From Coriobacteriales bacterium (GTDB lineage Bacteria; Actinomycetota; Coriobacteriia; Anaerosomatales; JACRBU01), in NCBI GenBank assembly GCA_016213085.1, contig JACRBU010000064.1, forward strand, positions 1-34,262: a stretch of DNA of 34,262 bases, in the 5' to 3' direction. How positions within the stretch are numbered: position 1 is the first letter of the stretch; every line of letters starts with the position of its first letter. The notes under the pieces were generated by a model. The model did not search any database and was not told the DNA's origin. It was given only the letters and a program-made list of their open reading frames with translations. Made by a program: the position numbers and the translations under genes. Shown here piece by piece: positions 24,304 to 31,515 of this stretch.

Positions 24304-25538
24304 GGACGCACCCTCGCCTCGTCGCCCTTGATCTTCACGGTGGTGTCGAACGGCTTCGAGATCTCGCGCAAGCGGGCGAGGATCGACTTCGCCTCGTCGC
24401 CCTCGACGTACTCGGGCCTGCCCATGTCGTCGAGGTACACCGGCACGGCACGCGCGTTCGTGACGCCGTCGGGGCCGAGTTTGGCGTGCAGGATGAAGGA
24501 CTCACCCGTCTTCTGCGTGTAGTGATCGAACACGAAGTCGCCGAGGGAGTAGGCGATGAGGCGGCGCTTGTAGAACTCCACGCCCTGGATGACGTGCGGG
24601 TGATGGGCGAGCACCATGTCGGCGCCGGCATCGACCGCGGCGCGCGCCCACTCGGTCTGCTCGTCGTCGGCATAGTCCTCGTTTTCGACACCCCAGTGGA
24701 ACGACACGATGACGTAGTCGTGGTCCTTCCTCGCGGCCTTGATCGCAGCCATGGTGCGTTCGCGGTCCTGCTTGCCGCTCGCCATGCCCGCTCTGTCCGG
24801 CTGCGCGATGAACTCGTCGGGGACGATGTGGCTGAACGCGAGGTACGCGACCTTGGCGCCGTCGCGCTCGTAGGTCGCGGGACGCCAGGCGGCGTCGCGG
24901 TCCATGCCTGCGCCTGCGGGAGCGATGCCCGCCATCTTCAGTGTCTGGAGCGAGTCGCGAAGGGCGTCCGGTCCGTAATCCATCACGTGATCGTTGGCGA
25001 GGGAGACGAAGTCGAAGCCCGCGCTCGTCAGCCCCTGGATCGCTCGCGGGTCGCCCCGGAACGTGGTGTCCTTGTCGGCCGGCTCTCCCCGGTCCGAGAT
25101 GATGCTCTCGAGGTTGCCGACGGTGACATCGGCCTTCGCGAGGTCATCGGCGACACCGGTGAACGGGGCCTCGCCGCCTTCCGCCTCGATGAGGTCTGAG
25201 ACGTTGCGATCGAAGAGCAGGTCGCCGACCGCTGCGACCGTGAGCGTGGCGGGGCGGCTCTCGTCGACGTTGGCGGCGGCCTTGGCCTTCTTGGATTTGG
25301 TCGCCGCCTTCTTCGGCGCGGCTACCTTCGATGCGGTGGCGGCGGCCTTGGCCCTACCGGAGCGCGACTCGGCGGCGGCTCCGCCGATCGCCCACAGGCG
25401 CCAGCCGACGAGGGCGACAAGAAGGGTCGCGAGAACGGCCCCGATCAGCAGGCTGCGACGCCTCCCGCGGGATTCGCGTCGACGCCCCACGAAACGAGAG
25501 GAGCGGCGATCGAGAGTCTGGAGAGTGGATTTGCGCAT
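24300..25538 (-). CDS. CapA-family (PGA_cap) metallophosphoesterase-like protein
   Basis: A 412-residue membrane-anchored protein of the CapA/PgsA family, named for polyglutamate capsule synthesis but also widespread in capsule-free species. After a very basic N-terminus (1-28) there is a membrane helix at about 29-52 and an Ala/Lys-rich linker. The calcineurin-like fold shows VAAVGDLLFDR (101-111), GNLES (141-145), LANDHVMDYG (180-189; the usual form is ANNH), SFHWGVE, HHPHV and YSLGDF. The ATG at 25538 is used since TATACT at 25573-25578 (minus strand) is a likely -10 box; a longer frame from 25595 would start before it. The GGAGAG ribosome site is only one base from the ATG, so start assignment is tentative. 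Coupled by 4 bp to the M23-like gene. Confidence 0.85.
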   Translation of the reverse strand: MRKSTLQTLDRRSSRFVGRRRESRGRRRSLLIGAVLATLLVALVGWRLWAIGGAAAESRSGRAKAAATASKVAAPKKAATKSKKAKAAANVDESRPATLTVAAVGDLLFDRNVSDLIEAEGGEAPFTGVADDLAKADVTVGNLESIISDRGEPADKDTTFRGDPRAIQGLTSAGFDFVSLANDHVMDYGPDALRDSLQTLKMAGIAPAGAGMDRDAAWRPATYERDGAKVAYLAFSHIVPDEFIAQPDRAGMASGKQDRERTMAAIKAARKDHDYVIVSFHWGVENEDYADDEQTEWARAAVDAGADMVLAHHPHVIQGVEFYKRRLIAYSLGDFVFDHYTQKTGESFILHAKLGPDGVTNARAVPVYLDDMGRPEYVEGDEAKSILARLREISKPFDTTVKIKGDEARVRP

Positions 25539-25932
25539 ACTCTCCGATCGGACCAGGGGCAAAACACGAAACAGTATAGCCGCCCCGTGGGTCATGCGCA
25601 GAACGTCGCTGGTCAGCGCGGTGCGGCTCGGGCGTTCGCGGAGGGAGAGCGAGCGACATGCCCATTAGGTCATTCGGCCACGTTGAGTCGGGGCCGGCGC
25701 ACGCCGATACCTTCAGTGGTTGGTGCTGCGGCGAGTCCCCCGACGGGCTGTCGCGAGCACCCGGAAGCGGCTCGCAAGAGGTGGTTCTCCACCAGCCGAT
25801 CTGGCTTCCAGAACAAAGGTCCCGGTGCGACAAGAGCGCCGGGACCTTGGCTTTGCGAGGGCGCCGCGGATGCGAGCCAAACGCGCGGCGGCGAGCTCGG
25901 CTGAGCGCTCGAGCACGCGGGCGGCCTGCGCG
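25539..25932. other. Gene-free stretch between tldE and the capA-like gene
   Basis: About 390 bp without a supported gene. It contains the likely -10 box of the capA-like gene at 25573-25578 and the terminator of tldD-tldE at 25816-25848. Several short open frames cross it on both strands, but none has a ribosome site or recognisable family similarity. Nothing else was recognised. Confidence 0.5.
25816..25848 (-). terminator. Terminator of the tldD-tldE unit
   Basis: AAGGTCCCGG at 25816-25825 pairs perfectly with CCGGGACCTT at 25839-25848. Read on the minus strand, the stem is followed by TTGTTCT. It lies 85 bp after the tldE stop. Confidence 0.7.
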
Positions 25933-27276
25933 CTACCCGGTCTGGCCGGTCATCGCGAAGCGCTCGATCAGCAGTGCCGGAACGAGTGTCGAGCTCTCCT
26001 CCGAACCGACGTGCCGACGTGCCGACGTGATGCCCTTCACGCGTGCGAGGGCTTCGATCGCTCCCTGAGTGAAGCGCAGGTTCTTCAGCGGCCGGCCGAG
26101 CTTGCCGTTCTCGATGGCGAAGGTGCCATCGCGAGTCATCCCCGTGAGCGTCACCGTCTTCGGGTCTTCGATGTTGGTGTAGTGGAAGCGGGTGACGTAG
26201 ACGCCGCGGTCCACGGCGGCGATCAGCTCGTCGATCGTCGCGTCGCCTGGCGCCATCTGCAGGTCGAGCGGCAGGGGGCCGAAGGAGTTCGGCGCAGGGA
26301 GGGCTCCGCCCGAGTTCGGCATCGAGAGCCTGGCTGCCCAGTACGAGTCCGTGATCGGCTCTCCGACACGTCCGGCGTCGATGAGTACCGCGCGTTTCTT
26401 CGGCATCCCCTCGTAGTCGAACGTGAGTCCGATGGCCTCGGGGTCGAGGGCATCGTCGATGATCGTGATCGACTCGCTCATCACCCGCTCGCCGACGCGT
26501 CCCGCCATGAAGGAGCGGTCCTCGGCGATCGCCTTGGCGGAGAAGCCCGTGTACGCGAGGAAGTTCACGATGTCGGACACCGCTTCAGGCGCGAGGACGA
26601 CGGTGTACTCGCCCGGGTCGAGGTCGCCAGGCTCCTTCGAGCGGACCGCGATGTCGGCCGCCTCCGCGCCGATCGCGGCGAATTCGAACAGCTCGGGGCT
26701 CGCGCCGATGAACGACGCCCATCCGGTGCCGCTCGGCTCGCCGGTCGACAGCACCGTGCCGCCGGCGCCCGTGATCGTCATGCCGACGTCGACGCCGCGG
26801 GAGCTCGCGATCGCGATCGCATGTTCGGCCGCGCGTATGGTGCCCGCAGCTACGAGCCCTCGAGTGCGCGAGGCCTCCACGATCGCGCCGACCGCGTCTG
26901 CGCGCTGTTCCGGCCCGAAGGAGCGAGCCGCCTGCCGCGCCCGGTCCACGATCTCGACGGGCTCCGGGGCGGGCAGGCCAGGGAAGTCAGGGTCCTCGGC
27001 GGAGGCGCGAGCGATCGCGATCGCCGAGTTCGCCGCAGCGCGCAGCGAGCCGTCGTCAAGGCGGTTCGTGGACGCCACGCCGACGCGCTTGCCGACAACC
27101 GCTCGGATGCTGACGACCGAATCGTCGGTGGCGACGTTCTGGTGGATGCGGTTGTCAGCGAAGCGCGTGAGCGCGCTGGTCTCGGCTCCGACGAGCGCCT
27201 CGGCTTCGTCAGCTGCAGCGGTCATCTCGACGGCACGCCGGGCGAGTTCTCGCGCCTGGTCCGCGGTCATGCTCAT
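25933..27276 (-). CDS. tldE: TldE/PmbA-family protein (metalloprotease partner)
   Basis: A 447-residue TldE (PmbA). TldD and TldE form a heterodimeric protease that processes unstructured peptides such as microcin B17 precursor and the CcdA antitoxin; TldE itself lacks the metal-binding HExxxH. Typical segments are ALTRFADNRIHQN, IASSRGVDVG near the centre and TFDYEGMPKKRAVLID, with GTFAIENGKLGRPLKNLRFT near the C-terminus. ATG at 27276 overlaps the tldD stop by 4 bp (ATGA) and follows a GGTGGGGGTGGG stretch; a longer upstream frame would run deep into tldD. No modified-peptide precursor is seen nearby, so a housekeeping proteolysis role is the simplest reading. Confidence 0.92.
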   Translation of the reverse strand: MSMTADQARELARRAVEMTAAADEAEALVGAETSALTRFADNRIHQNVATDDSVVSIRAVVGKRVGVASTNRLDDGSLRAAANSAIAIARASAEDPDFPGLPAPEPVEIVDRARQAARSFGPEQRADAVGAIVEASRTRGLVAAGTIRAAEHAIAIASSRGVDVGMTITGAGGTVLSTGEPSGTGWASFIGASPELFEFAAIGAEAADIAVRSKEPGDLDPGEYTVVLAPEAVSDIVNFLAYTGFSAKAIAEDRSFMAGRVGERVMSESITIIDDALDPEAIGLTFDYEGMPKKRAVLIDAGRVGEPITDSYWAARLSMPNSGGALPAPNSFGPLPLDLQMAPGDATIDELIAAVDRGVYVTRFHYTNIEDPKTVTLTGMTRDGTFAIENGKLGRPLKNLRFTQGAIEALARVKGITSARRHVGSEESSTLVPALLIERFAMTGQTG

Positions 27277-28715
27277 CGTCCCACCCCCACCTGCACGCCT
27301 CGGAACCGGGTCGGCGCTGCTCCGTGCGCGACGTGCGCTACCTGCATCGGCTCGCCCTTTCCGCAGTTGGCCAGGCCCCAGACCTCCCAGTGGTCGGCGG
27401 AGCACACGGCGTCACAGCTGTTCCAGAACTGGGGGGTGATGCCGGTGTAGTTGGGCCGTCTGATCATCCTGCCGAGCTTTCCGCCCTTGATCTCCCACCC
27501 GATCTCGCATCCGAACTGGAAGTTCAGACGCTTGTCATCGATCGACCAGGAGTTGTTCGTCTCGATATACAGCCCATCGTCGGTGTCTGCGATCAGGTCG
27601 TCGAAGGTCCACGTGCCGGGTTCGAGCGAGACGGTGGTCATGCGGATGAGCGGGATGCGGTTCCAGCCGTCGGCACGCATGGCACCGTTGCTCGTGCGGC
27701 CGATGGCGGTCGCGCTCTCGCGACTCGAAAGGAAGCCGGTGAGCAGCCCCTCGCGGATGAGGAAGTCGCGCTGGGCGGGCACGCCCTCGTCGTCGTAGCC
27801 GAAGCTGCCGAGCGACTCGGGGATCGTGGCGTCCGCGGTGACGTTCACGTGCTCGGAACCATAGCGCAGCTCGTCCAGGTCGCCGAGCGCGACCCACGAC
27901 GTGCCCGCGAAGGCCGCCTCGTCCCCGAGGACGCGATCGAGCTCGAGGGGGTGACCGATGGACTCGTGAACCTGCAAGCCGACCTGGCTTCCGCCGATGA
28001 TCAGATCGGTGGTCGTGCTCGGACAGGGCGCTGCGGACATGAGCGCAACCGCCTCTTCTGCCACTCGCGTCGCATTGCCTACAAGGTCGAGACCGGTCAC
28101 GTACGCCCATCCCGCCTGGCGCCAGCCTCCGCCGTGGGAGTTCGGGTAGGAGCGCGTGAGCACCTCGCCTTCGCCGATAGCGTAGGCGGCGATGCCCGCG
28201 CCCGACTCCGTCCACGACTGCTCGACGAAGGACCCGTCGAGCAAGCCGAGCCACTTGCGATAGCGATTAGCGCCGATGTGCGCCTTCGTGAGCGCGACGC
28301 CCTCCACGGCCCGCATGGCCTCGTCGGCGGAGAGGGCGACAGCGAGCTTGTCTTCAAGGGCGACGGTGAACGGGTCGATCTCGCAGCCCCCCGACCACGT
28401 ACCGACGACCGGCTCGAGCTCCGAGAGGGCCACAGGGATGCCGGCGACGCGCGCCGAGGCTCGTGCGATCGCCACCGCTTGCCTGGCGGTCTCGGCCGCA
28501 GTGGCCTCGCTGACCTCGCGCGTGGCAGCGAAGCCCCACGCACCGTCAGCGACCACGCGCACGCCGAGCCCGAAGCTCGCGCGGGACTCAATGGCCTCCA
28601 CGACCCCGTAGCCGACCGCGATCTCCTCGGTCAGCGCGACGACCACGCGCGCGTCGGCATACGACACTCCTGCGGTTCTTGCGGCTTCGAGGGCGGCCTC
28701 TATGACGTCTCTCAC
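27273..28715 (-). CDS. tldD: TldD-family zinc metalloprotease
   Basis: A 480-residue TldD, the catalytic half of the TldD/TldE protease. The HExxxH motif is HESIGH at residues 250-255 (His250, Glu251, His255), in the family context GLQVHESIGHPLELDRVLG. Other family parts are GLGVRVVADGAWGFAAT near residue 49 and the C-terminal NFQFGCEIGWEIKGGKLGRM. The start is GTG at 28715 with GAAAGGG six bases upstream. It heads a two-gene unit with tldE. About 60 bp upstream lie 11-bp-phased direct repeats that look like an OmpR/PhoB-type site. Confidence 0.94.
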   Translation of the reverse strand: MRDVIEAALEAARTAGVSYADARVVVALTEEIAVGYGVVEAIESRASFGLGVRVVADGAWGFAATREVSEATAAETARQAVAIARASARVAGIPVALSELEPVVGTWSGGCEIDPFTVALEDKLAVALSADEAMRAVEGVALTKAHIGANRYRKWLGLLDGSFVEQSWTESGAGIAAYAIGEGEVLTRSYPNSHGGGWRQAGWAYVTGLDLVGNATRVAEEAVALMSAAPCPSTTTDLIIGGSQVGLQVHESIGHPLELDRVLGDEAAFAGTSWVALGDLDELRYGSEHVNVTADATIPESLGSFGYDDEGVPAQRDFLIREGLLTGFLSSRESATAIGRTSNGAMRADGWNRIPLIRMTTVSLEPGTWTFDDLIADTDDGLYIETNNSWSIDDKRLNFQFGCEIGWEIKGGKLGRMIRRPNYTGITPQFWNSCDAVCSADHWEVWGLANCGKGEPMQVAHVAHGAAPTRFRGVQVGVGR

Positions 28716-28775
28716 TAGCGACCCTTTCGTCGGTCGGAGGTGCTGGCAGTCAGTGGACCACAGAAGTCGGGCGGA

Positions 28776-28796
28776 ATCCTTACCGGATTCTTACCG
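28776..28796. promoter_or_regulatory. 11-bp-phased direct repeats upstream of tldD
   Basis: ATCCTTACCG (28776-28785) is followed one helical turn later by ATTCTTACCG (28787-28796), and a further ACCGG comes at 28796-28800 area. Two near-identical units in 11-bp phase are typical of OmpR/PhoB winged-helix regulators. The site is 60-80 bp upstream of the tldD start codon. Identity of the regulator is unknown. Confidence 0.4.
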
Positions 28797-28828
28797 AACC
28801 GGTCGATTACGTCCCAGAATGCACGAAA

Positions 28829-28846
28829 GCCGCCTGGAGCGGCGGC
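28829..28846 (-). terminator. Terminator of the NlpC/P60 gene
   Basis: GCCGCC (28829-28834) pairs with GGCGGC (28841-28846), extended by AA/TT on the outside. On the minus strand it is followed by TTTCGTGCATT. It starts 28 bp after the stop of the NlpC/P60 gene. Confidence 0.6.
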
Positions 28847-28873
28847 CTTCGATGGATGCGTGATTCAGGTGCG

Positions 28874-30181
28874 CTAGTTGGCCGGGACTTCCTTCAGCGC
28901 TTCGGCGGTGGACTTCTTGGCCCCCATGATCGGAGCCGTGCGCGGCTTCCAGTCGTAGCGGCGAGCGCCTGCGAAGTCGCCACGGTCCGAGAGGACCGAG
29001 ATCTTGATGAAGTCACCGGTCCGCGGCGCGTGGATGAAGTAGCCGCCGCCGATGTACATGCCGACGTGGTGGATCGGGCTCCCGAAGAACACGGCGTCGC
29101 CGGGCTCCAGATCGTTGTAGGCGACCTTCTTGCCCAGCAGGAACTGGCTGCCGGAGTAGTGCGGCAGGGTCACGCCGTGCTGCTTGAAGACGTAGAGCAT
29201 GAGACCGGAGCAGTCCATGCCGCTTGGCGACTCGCCGCCCCACAGGTACGGGATACCGTGGTATGCGAGGGCGGTCTCGACCGGCGTGCCCGGGATGACC
29301 TCGATGCCCTTGGCGTTCGCGCCGGCGAGGATGTCCTTGAAGAGCTTCTGCTCCTCGGCTGCGCGACGAGCTGCCTCGCTGTCGAGCATCTTGAGCAGGT
29401 CGCTCTGCACGGACGCCATCATCTCTTGGCGCTCGGTTATGCGGAGCATGACCTCGATCTTGCGGGCCCGGAGCTCGAACTCAAGCGCTTCGGCTTCGCT
29501 TTCAGCGGACTGCAGAGCGGCGACCTGCTGCTCCACGAGGCCCTTCTGACCGCGAAGCGACTGGGCGATCTCGGCGTCACGAACGCCGATGGTGTTGAGG
29601 AACTTGACGCGCTGGACGAGTTCGCCGATCGAGTCGGAACCGAGCAGGACCTCGGCCCACGCGAGCGTGCCGTTCTGGTAGATCGAGCGGGCGCGGGTGG
29701 CGAGGACGTCCTGCTGCAGCGAGTACGCCTTCTTGGCCTTGCCGAGGTCGTCTTCGGCGACCTCAACGCGCTTGCGCGTGGCGTCGAGGCGGTCTGTGGC
29801 CTGGTTGTAGGACTCGGCCGCGAGCGCCAGCTCACGATCGAGTTCCTCCAGCTGCAAGGTGAAGGCGTCGAGCTCGGCCTGCTTGGCGGCCAGCTTGTCG
29901 CGGAAGGACTTCGTCTTGTCGTCGACACCAGCGCCGCCGAGCTCTGAATTCGTGTCGGCGGGGGTGCGAGCGGGAGCGGAAGACTTCTTGGTCGTCGACT
30001 TCTTCGTGCTCTTCTTGGTGGTCTTCGTCGGGGTCGACGGCTTTGTGGAAGGAGCCGGAGACGGCGTGGCTTCCGTGCTGACAGGCGCAGCGTACGCAGG
30101 AACAGCCGCTGCGATCAGCAGCGACGCGGCTACGATCAAGGCGCATGCTCGCCGAGTAGTCTCTGCGAGTCTGCTCGTCAT
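28874..30181 (-). CDS. Secreted NlpC/P60 peptidoglycan endopeptidase with coiled coil
   Basis: A 435-residue secreted hydrolase. A signal peptide (1-31, ending AYAAP) is followed by a Pro/Ser/Thr/Lys-rich linker (33-75), a coiled coil (about 88-285) and an NlpC/P60 domain. The catalytic triad is Cys324 in MDCSGL, His372 in HHVGMYIG and His384 in FIHAPR. Such enzymes cut gamma-D-Glu-diaminopimelate bonds in stem peptides. The coil carries a YQNG...LLGSDSIGELVQR..FL block at 168-196 that resembles the M23 protein at 16416, suggesting the same control module on two different hydrolases (PcsB/CwlO/RipC-like layout). ATG at 30181 is preceded by GAGAGGAA; an extended -10 box lies 79 bp upstream. 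Confidence 0.93.
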   Translation of the reverse strand: MTSRLAETTRRACALIVAASLLIAAAVPAYAAPVSTEATPSPAPSTKPSTPTKTTKKSTKKSTTKKSSAPARTPADTNSELGGAGVDDKTKSFRDKLAAKQAELDAFTLQLEELDRELALAAESYNQATDRLDATRKRVEVAEDDLGKAKKAYSLQQDVLATRARSIYQNGTLAWAEVLLGSDSIGELVQRVKFLNTIGVRDAEIAQSLRGQKGLVEQQVAALQSAESEAEALEFELRARKIEVMLRITERQEMMASVQSDLLKMLDSEAARRAAEEQKLFKDILAGANAKGIEVIPGTPVETALAYHGIPYLWGGESPSGMDCSGLMLYVFKQHGVTLPHYSGSQFLLGKKVAYNDLEPGDAVFFGSPIHHVGMYIGGGYFIHAPRTGDFIKISVLSDRGDFAGARRYDWKPRTAPIMGAKKSTAEALKEVPAN

Positions 30182-30259
30182 GCAATTCCTCTCGTTGCCG
30201 GTGGGAGCCAAGTGGGTGCTCTTTCTGTACCCCTTGGTTCTGACCGGGCCCGAAACGTT

Positions 30260-30268
30260 ATCTTACCA
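30260..30268 (-). promoter_or_regulatory. Extended -10 promoter element of the NlpC/P60 gene
   Basis: On the minus strand TGG (30268-30266) directly precedes TAAGAT (30265-30260), an extended -10 arrangement that can work without a good -35; the -35 region here is poor. It would give a leader of about 70 nt. No riboswitch core was recognised in the leader. Confidence 0.45.
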
Positions 30269-30327
30269 CATTCCCGCTGGTAGCGGGTTCGCGGGCTCTG
30301 AGAATCCACCCGCCTCGGTACACGTGC

Positions 30328-30365
30328 AGAGAAAAGCAACCCCCATGCCGGGGTCGGCTTTCTCT
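30328..30365. terminator. Long imperfect hairpin after the integrase gene
   Basis: AGAGAAA (30328-30334) pairs with TTTCTCT (30359-30365), with GC and CCCC/GGGG inner stems and small internal loops. It lies 31 bp after the integrase stop on the minus strand. Runs of A and T on the two arms would allow termination in either direction. Confidence 0.65.
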
Positions 30366-30395
30366 ATAGAGACTATCGGGCATATGTCTCCGATT

Positions 30396-31385
30396 CTAAA
30401 GGCACCGCAGGTCATCGGCGTGTGGTGTTTCTGTGGAGTTACCTGTGACCTGCCGCGACGCGGCCCCCGACAGTTCCACACGCGCTCTAGCTGCGGAAAG
30501 CCGATCGGCCGCTGTCGTCAGGGAATCGGTCGTGTGCAGGTAGCGCATCGCCGTCTGCATCTGCCGCCATCCGTGGATGTCCATGACCTCTCGCACGGTG
30601 GCGCCGGAAGCAAGGTAGAGCGACGCGCAGGTGTGCCGAAGGTCGTGGAAGCGCGTACCCGGCGGGACGCCCGCACGCGCGCAGGCCGGTTTGAACACGC
30701 GTCGGCGGAAGTCGTCCGGGTCGATGGGGCGTCCCGAGGGCTGAGGGAAGACGAGGTCATCTGCCGAAGGCGGGCAGCGGGGGCGCCACGCCAGCAACAC
30801 GTCGACGATGTGCGCGGGTAGCGGGACCTCGCGGTCGTGCCCGGTCTTGGTGGATCGCTGCATCCTGGTTCGGTAGTAGGTCTTGTTCACGCGTGCCAGG
30901 CGCGTGCCGAAGTCGATGTCCGACCAGGTCAGAGCCCTGATCTCGCCGAGACGCATGCCGGTGTAGGCGGCCGTGGCGACGAACGCGCGGTACTGCGGCG
31001 GAATCTCGGCGATGAGGCGCTCGAGGTCGGCGAGCGAGAGGATTCTGCGCTCGTCTGCGGCAGGGACGGATGAATCGAACCAAGGGCTCGGATCGCGGGA
31101 GAGCGAGCCCATGCGATGGTGCCAGCGGAGGCAGGCGCGCAGGGGGACGAGGACGTTGCTGAGGCGCTTCGGCTGGATGCCGGAGCGAGAGAGCGCGACG
31201 ACGACGGATGCGATCGCGGTGCCGTCGATCGCGACGAGCGAGACTCCGGCAAGCGCGGGGCCGAGGTGTCTTCGGTAGATGCTCTCGTAGTCGGCGAGCG
31301 TGGAGGCGCGAAGCGGCCGGGCGCTGCAGCAGCGGTAGGCGAGCCAGGCGGCCCAGGCGTCGGCGAATGTGGTTGGAGGCGACAT
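30396..31385 (-). CDS. Tyrosine recombinase/integrase
   Basis: A 329-residue site-specific recombinase of the phage-integrase family. The N-terminal SAM-like DNA-binding domain spans about 1-100. In the catalytic domain the active-site residues are Arg145 in TGMRLGE, Lys180 in STKTGHDREVPL, His247 and Arg250 in HDLRH, His271 in IHGWRQ and the nucleophile Tyr282 in MRYLHTT. All are present, so the enzyme should be active. ATG at 31385 is the most likely start: the N-terminal domain begins there, although no ribosome site is seen; longer upstream reading runs into the divergent ATPase gene. It marks the left side of a probable accessory block. The cognate attachment site was not found. Confidence 0.88.
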   Translation of the reverse strand: MSPPTTFADAWAAWLAYRCCSARPLRASTLADYESIYRRHLGPALAGVSLVAIDGTAIASVVVALSRSGIQPKRLSNVLVPLRACLRWHHRMGSLSRDPSPWFDSSVPAADERRILSLADLERLIAEIPPQYRAFVATAAYTGMRLGEIRALTWSDIDFGTRLARVNKTYYRTRMQRSTKTGHDREVPLPAHIVDVLLAWRPRCPPSADDLVFPQPSGRPIDPDDFRRRVFKPACARAGVPPGTRFHDLRHTCASLYLASGATVREVMDIHGWRQMQTAMRYLHTTDSLTTAADRLSAARARVELSGAASRQVTGNSTETPHADDLRCL

Positions 31386-31408
31386 GGGGCGAGCGTGGCC
31401 GAGGAGGC

Positions 31409-31429
31409 TTACCGGAATGTGACCGGAAT
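31409..31429. repeat. 11-bp-phased ACCGGAAT direct repeats before the integrase
   Basis: ACCGGAAT occurs at 31411-31418 and 31422-31429, in 11-bp phase, 26 bp upstream of the integrase start. It could be an arm-type integrase site, an operator, or chance. The core resembles the ACCGGATT repeats upstream of tldD. Confidence 0.4.
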
Positions 31430-31446
31430 CCCGAGAGCGTAGCGGG

Positions 31447-31476
31447 TTGACTCGCCTCGCTGCTGCGCGGTACAAA
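31447..31476 (+). promoter_or_regulatory. Promoter of the DUF4143 ATPase gene
   Basis: TTGACT at 31447-31452 and TACAAA at 31471-31476 are separated by 18 bases. The -10 box is the first half of the left arm of the palindrome at 31471-31502, so occupancy of that site would block initiation. Predicted start is near 31483. Confidence 0.6.
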
Positions 31477-31502
31477 ATGTTCAATATCCTGAACATTTTG
31501 TA
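31471..31502. promoter_or_regulatory. Perfect 13-bp-arm palindrome, likely operator
   Basis: TACAAAATGTTCA at 31471-31483 is the exact reverse complement of TGAACATTTTGTA at 31490-31502, with ATATCC between. It overlaps the -10 box and predicted transcription start and ends 13 bases before the ATG at 31516. It is AT-rich in a GC-rich genome, which also marks it as a functional site. A homodimeric repressor is expected; the ATPase itself, through its winged-helix part, is one candidate. Confidence 0.7.
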
Positions 31503-31515
31503 GAACGTCTGGTAG

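Noticed and set aside
25596-25932. Short open frames in the gap between the capA-like gene and tldE
   Set aside because: They lack ribosome sites and similarity, and overlap the tldE terminator.
30182-30395. A copy of the tRNA-fMet 3' end as left attachment site of the accessory block
   Set aside because: Reading both strands near the integrase found no match to the tRNA T-arm or acceptor sequence, so no att site is claimed.
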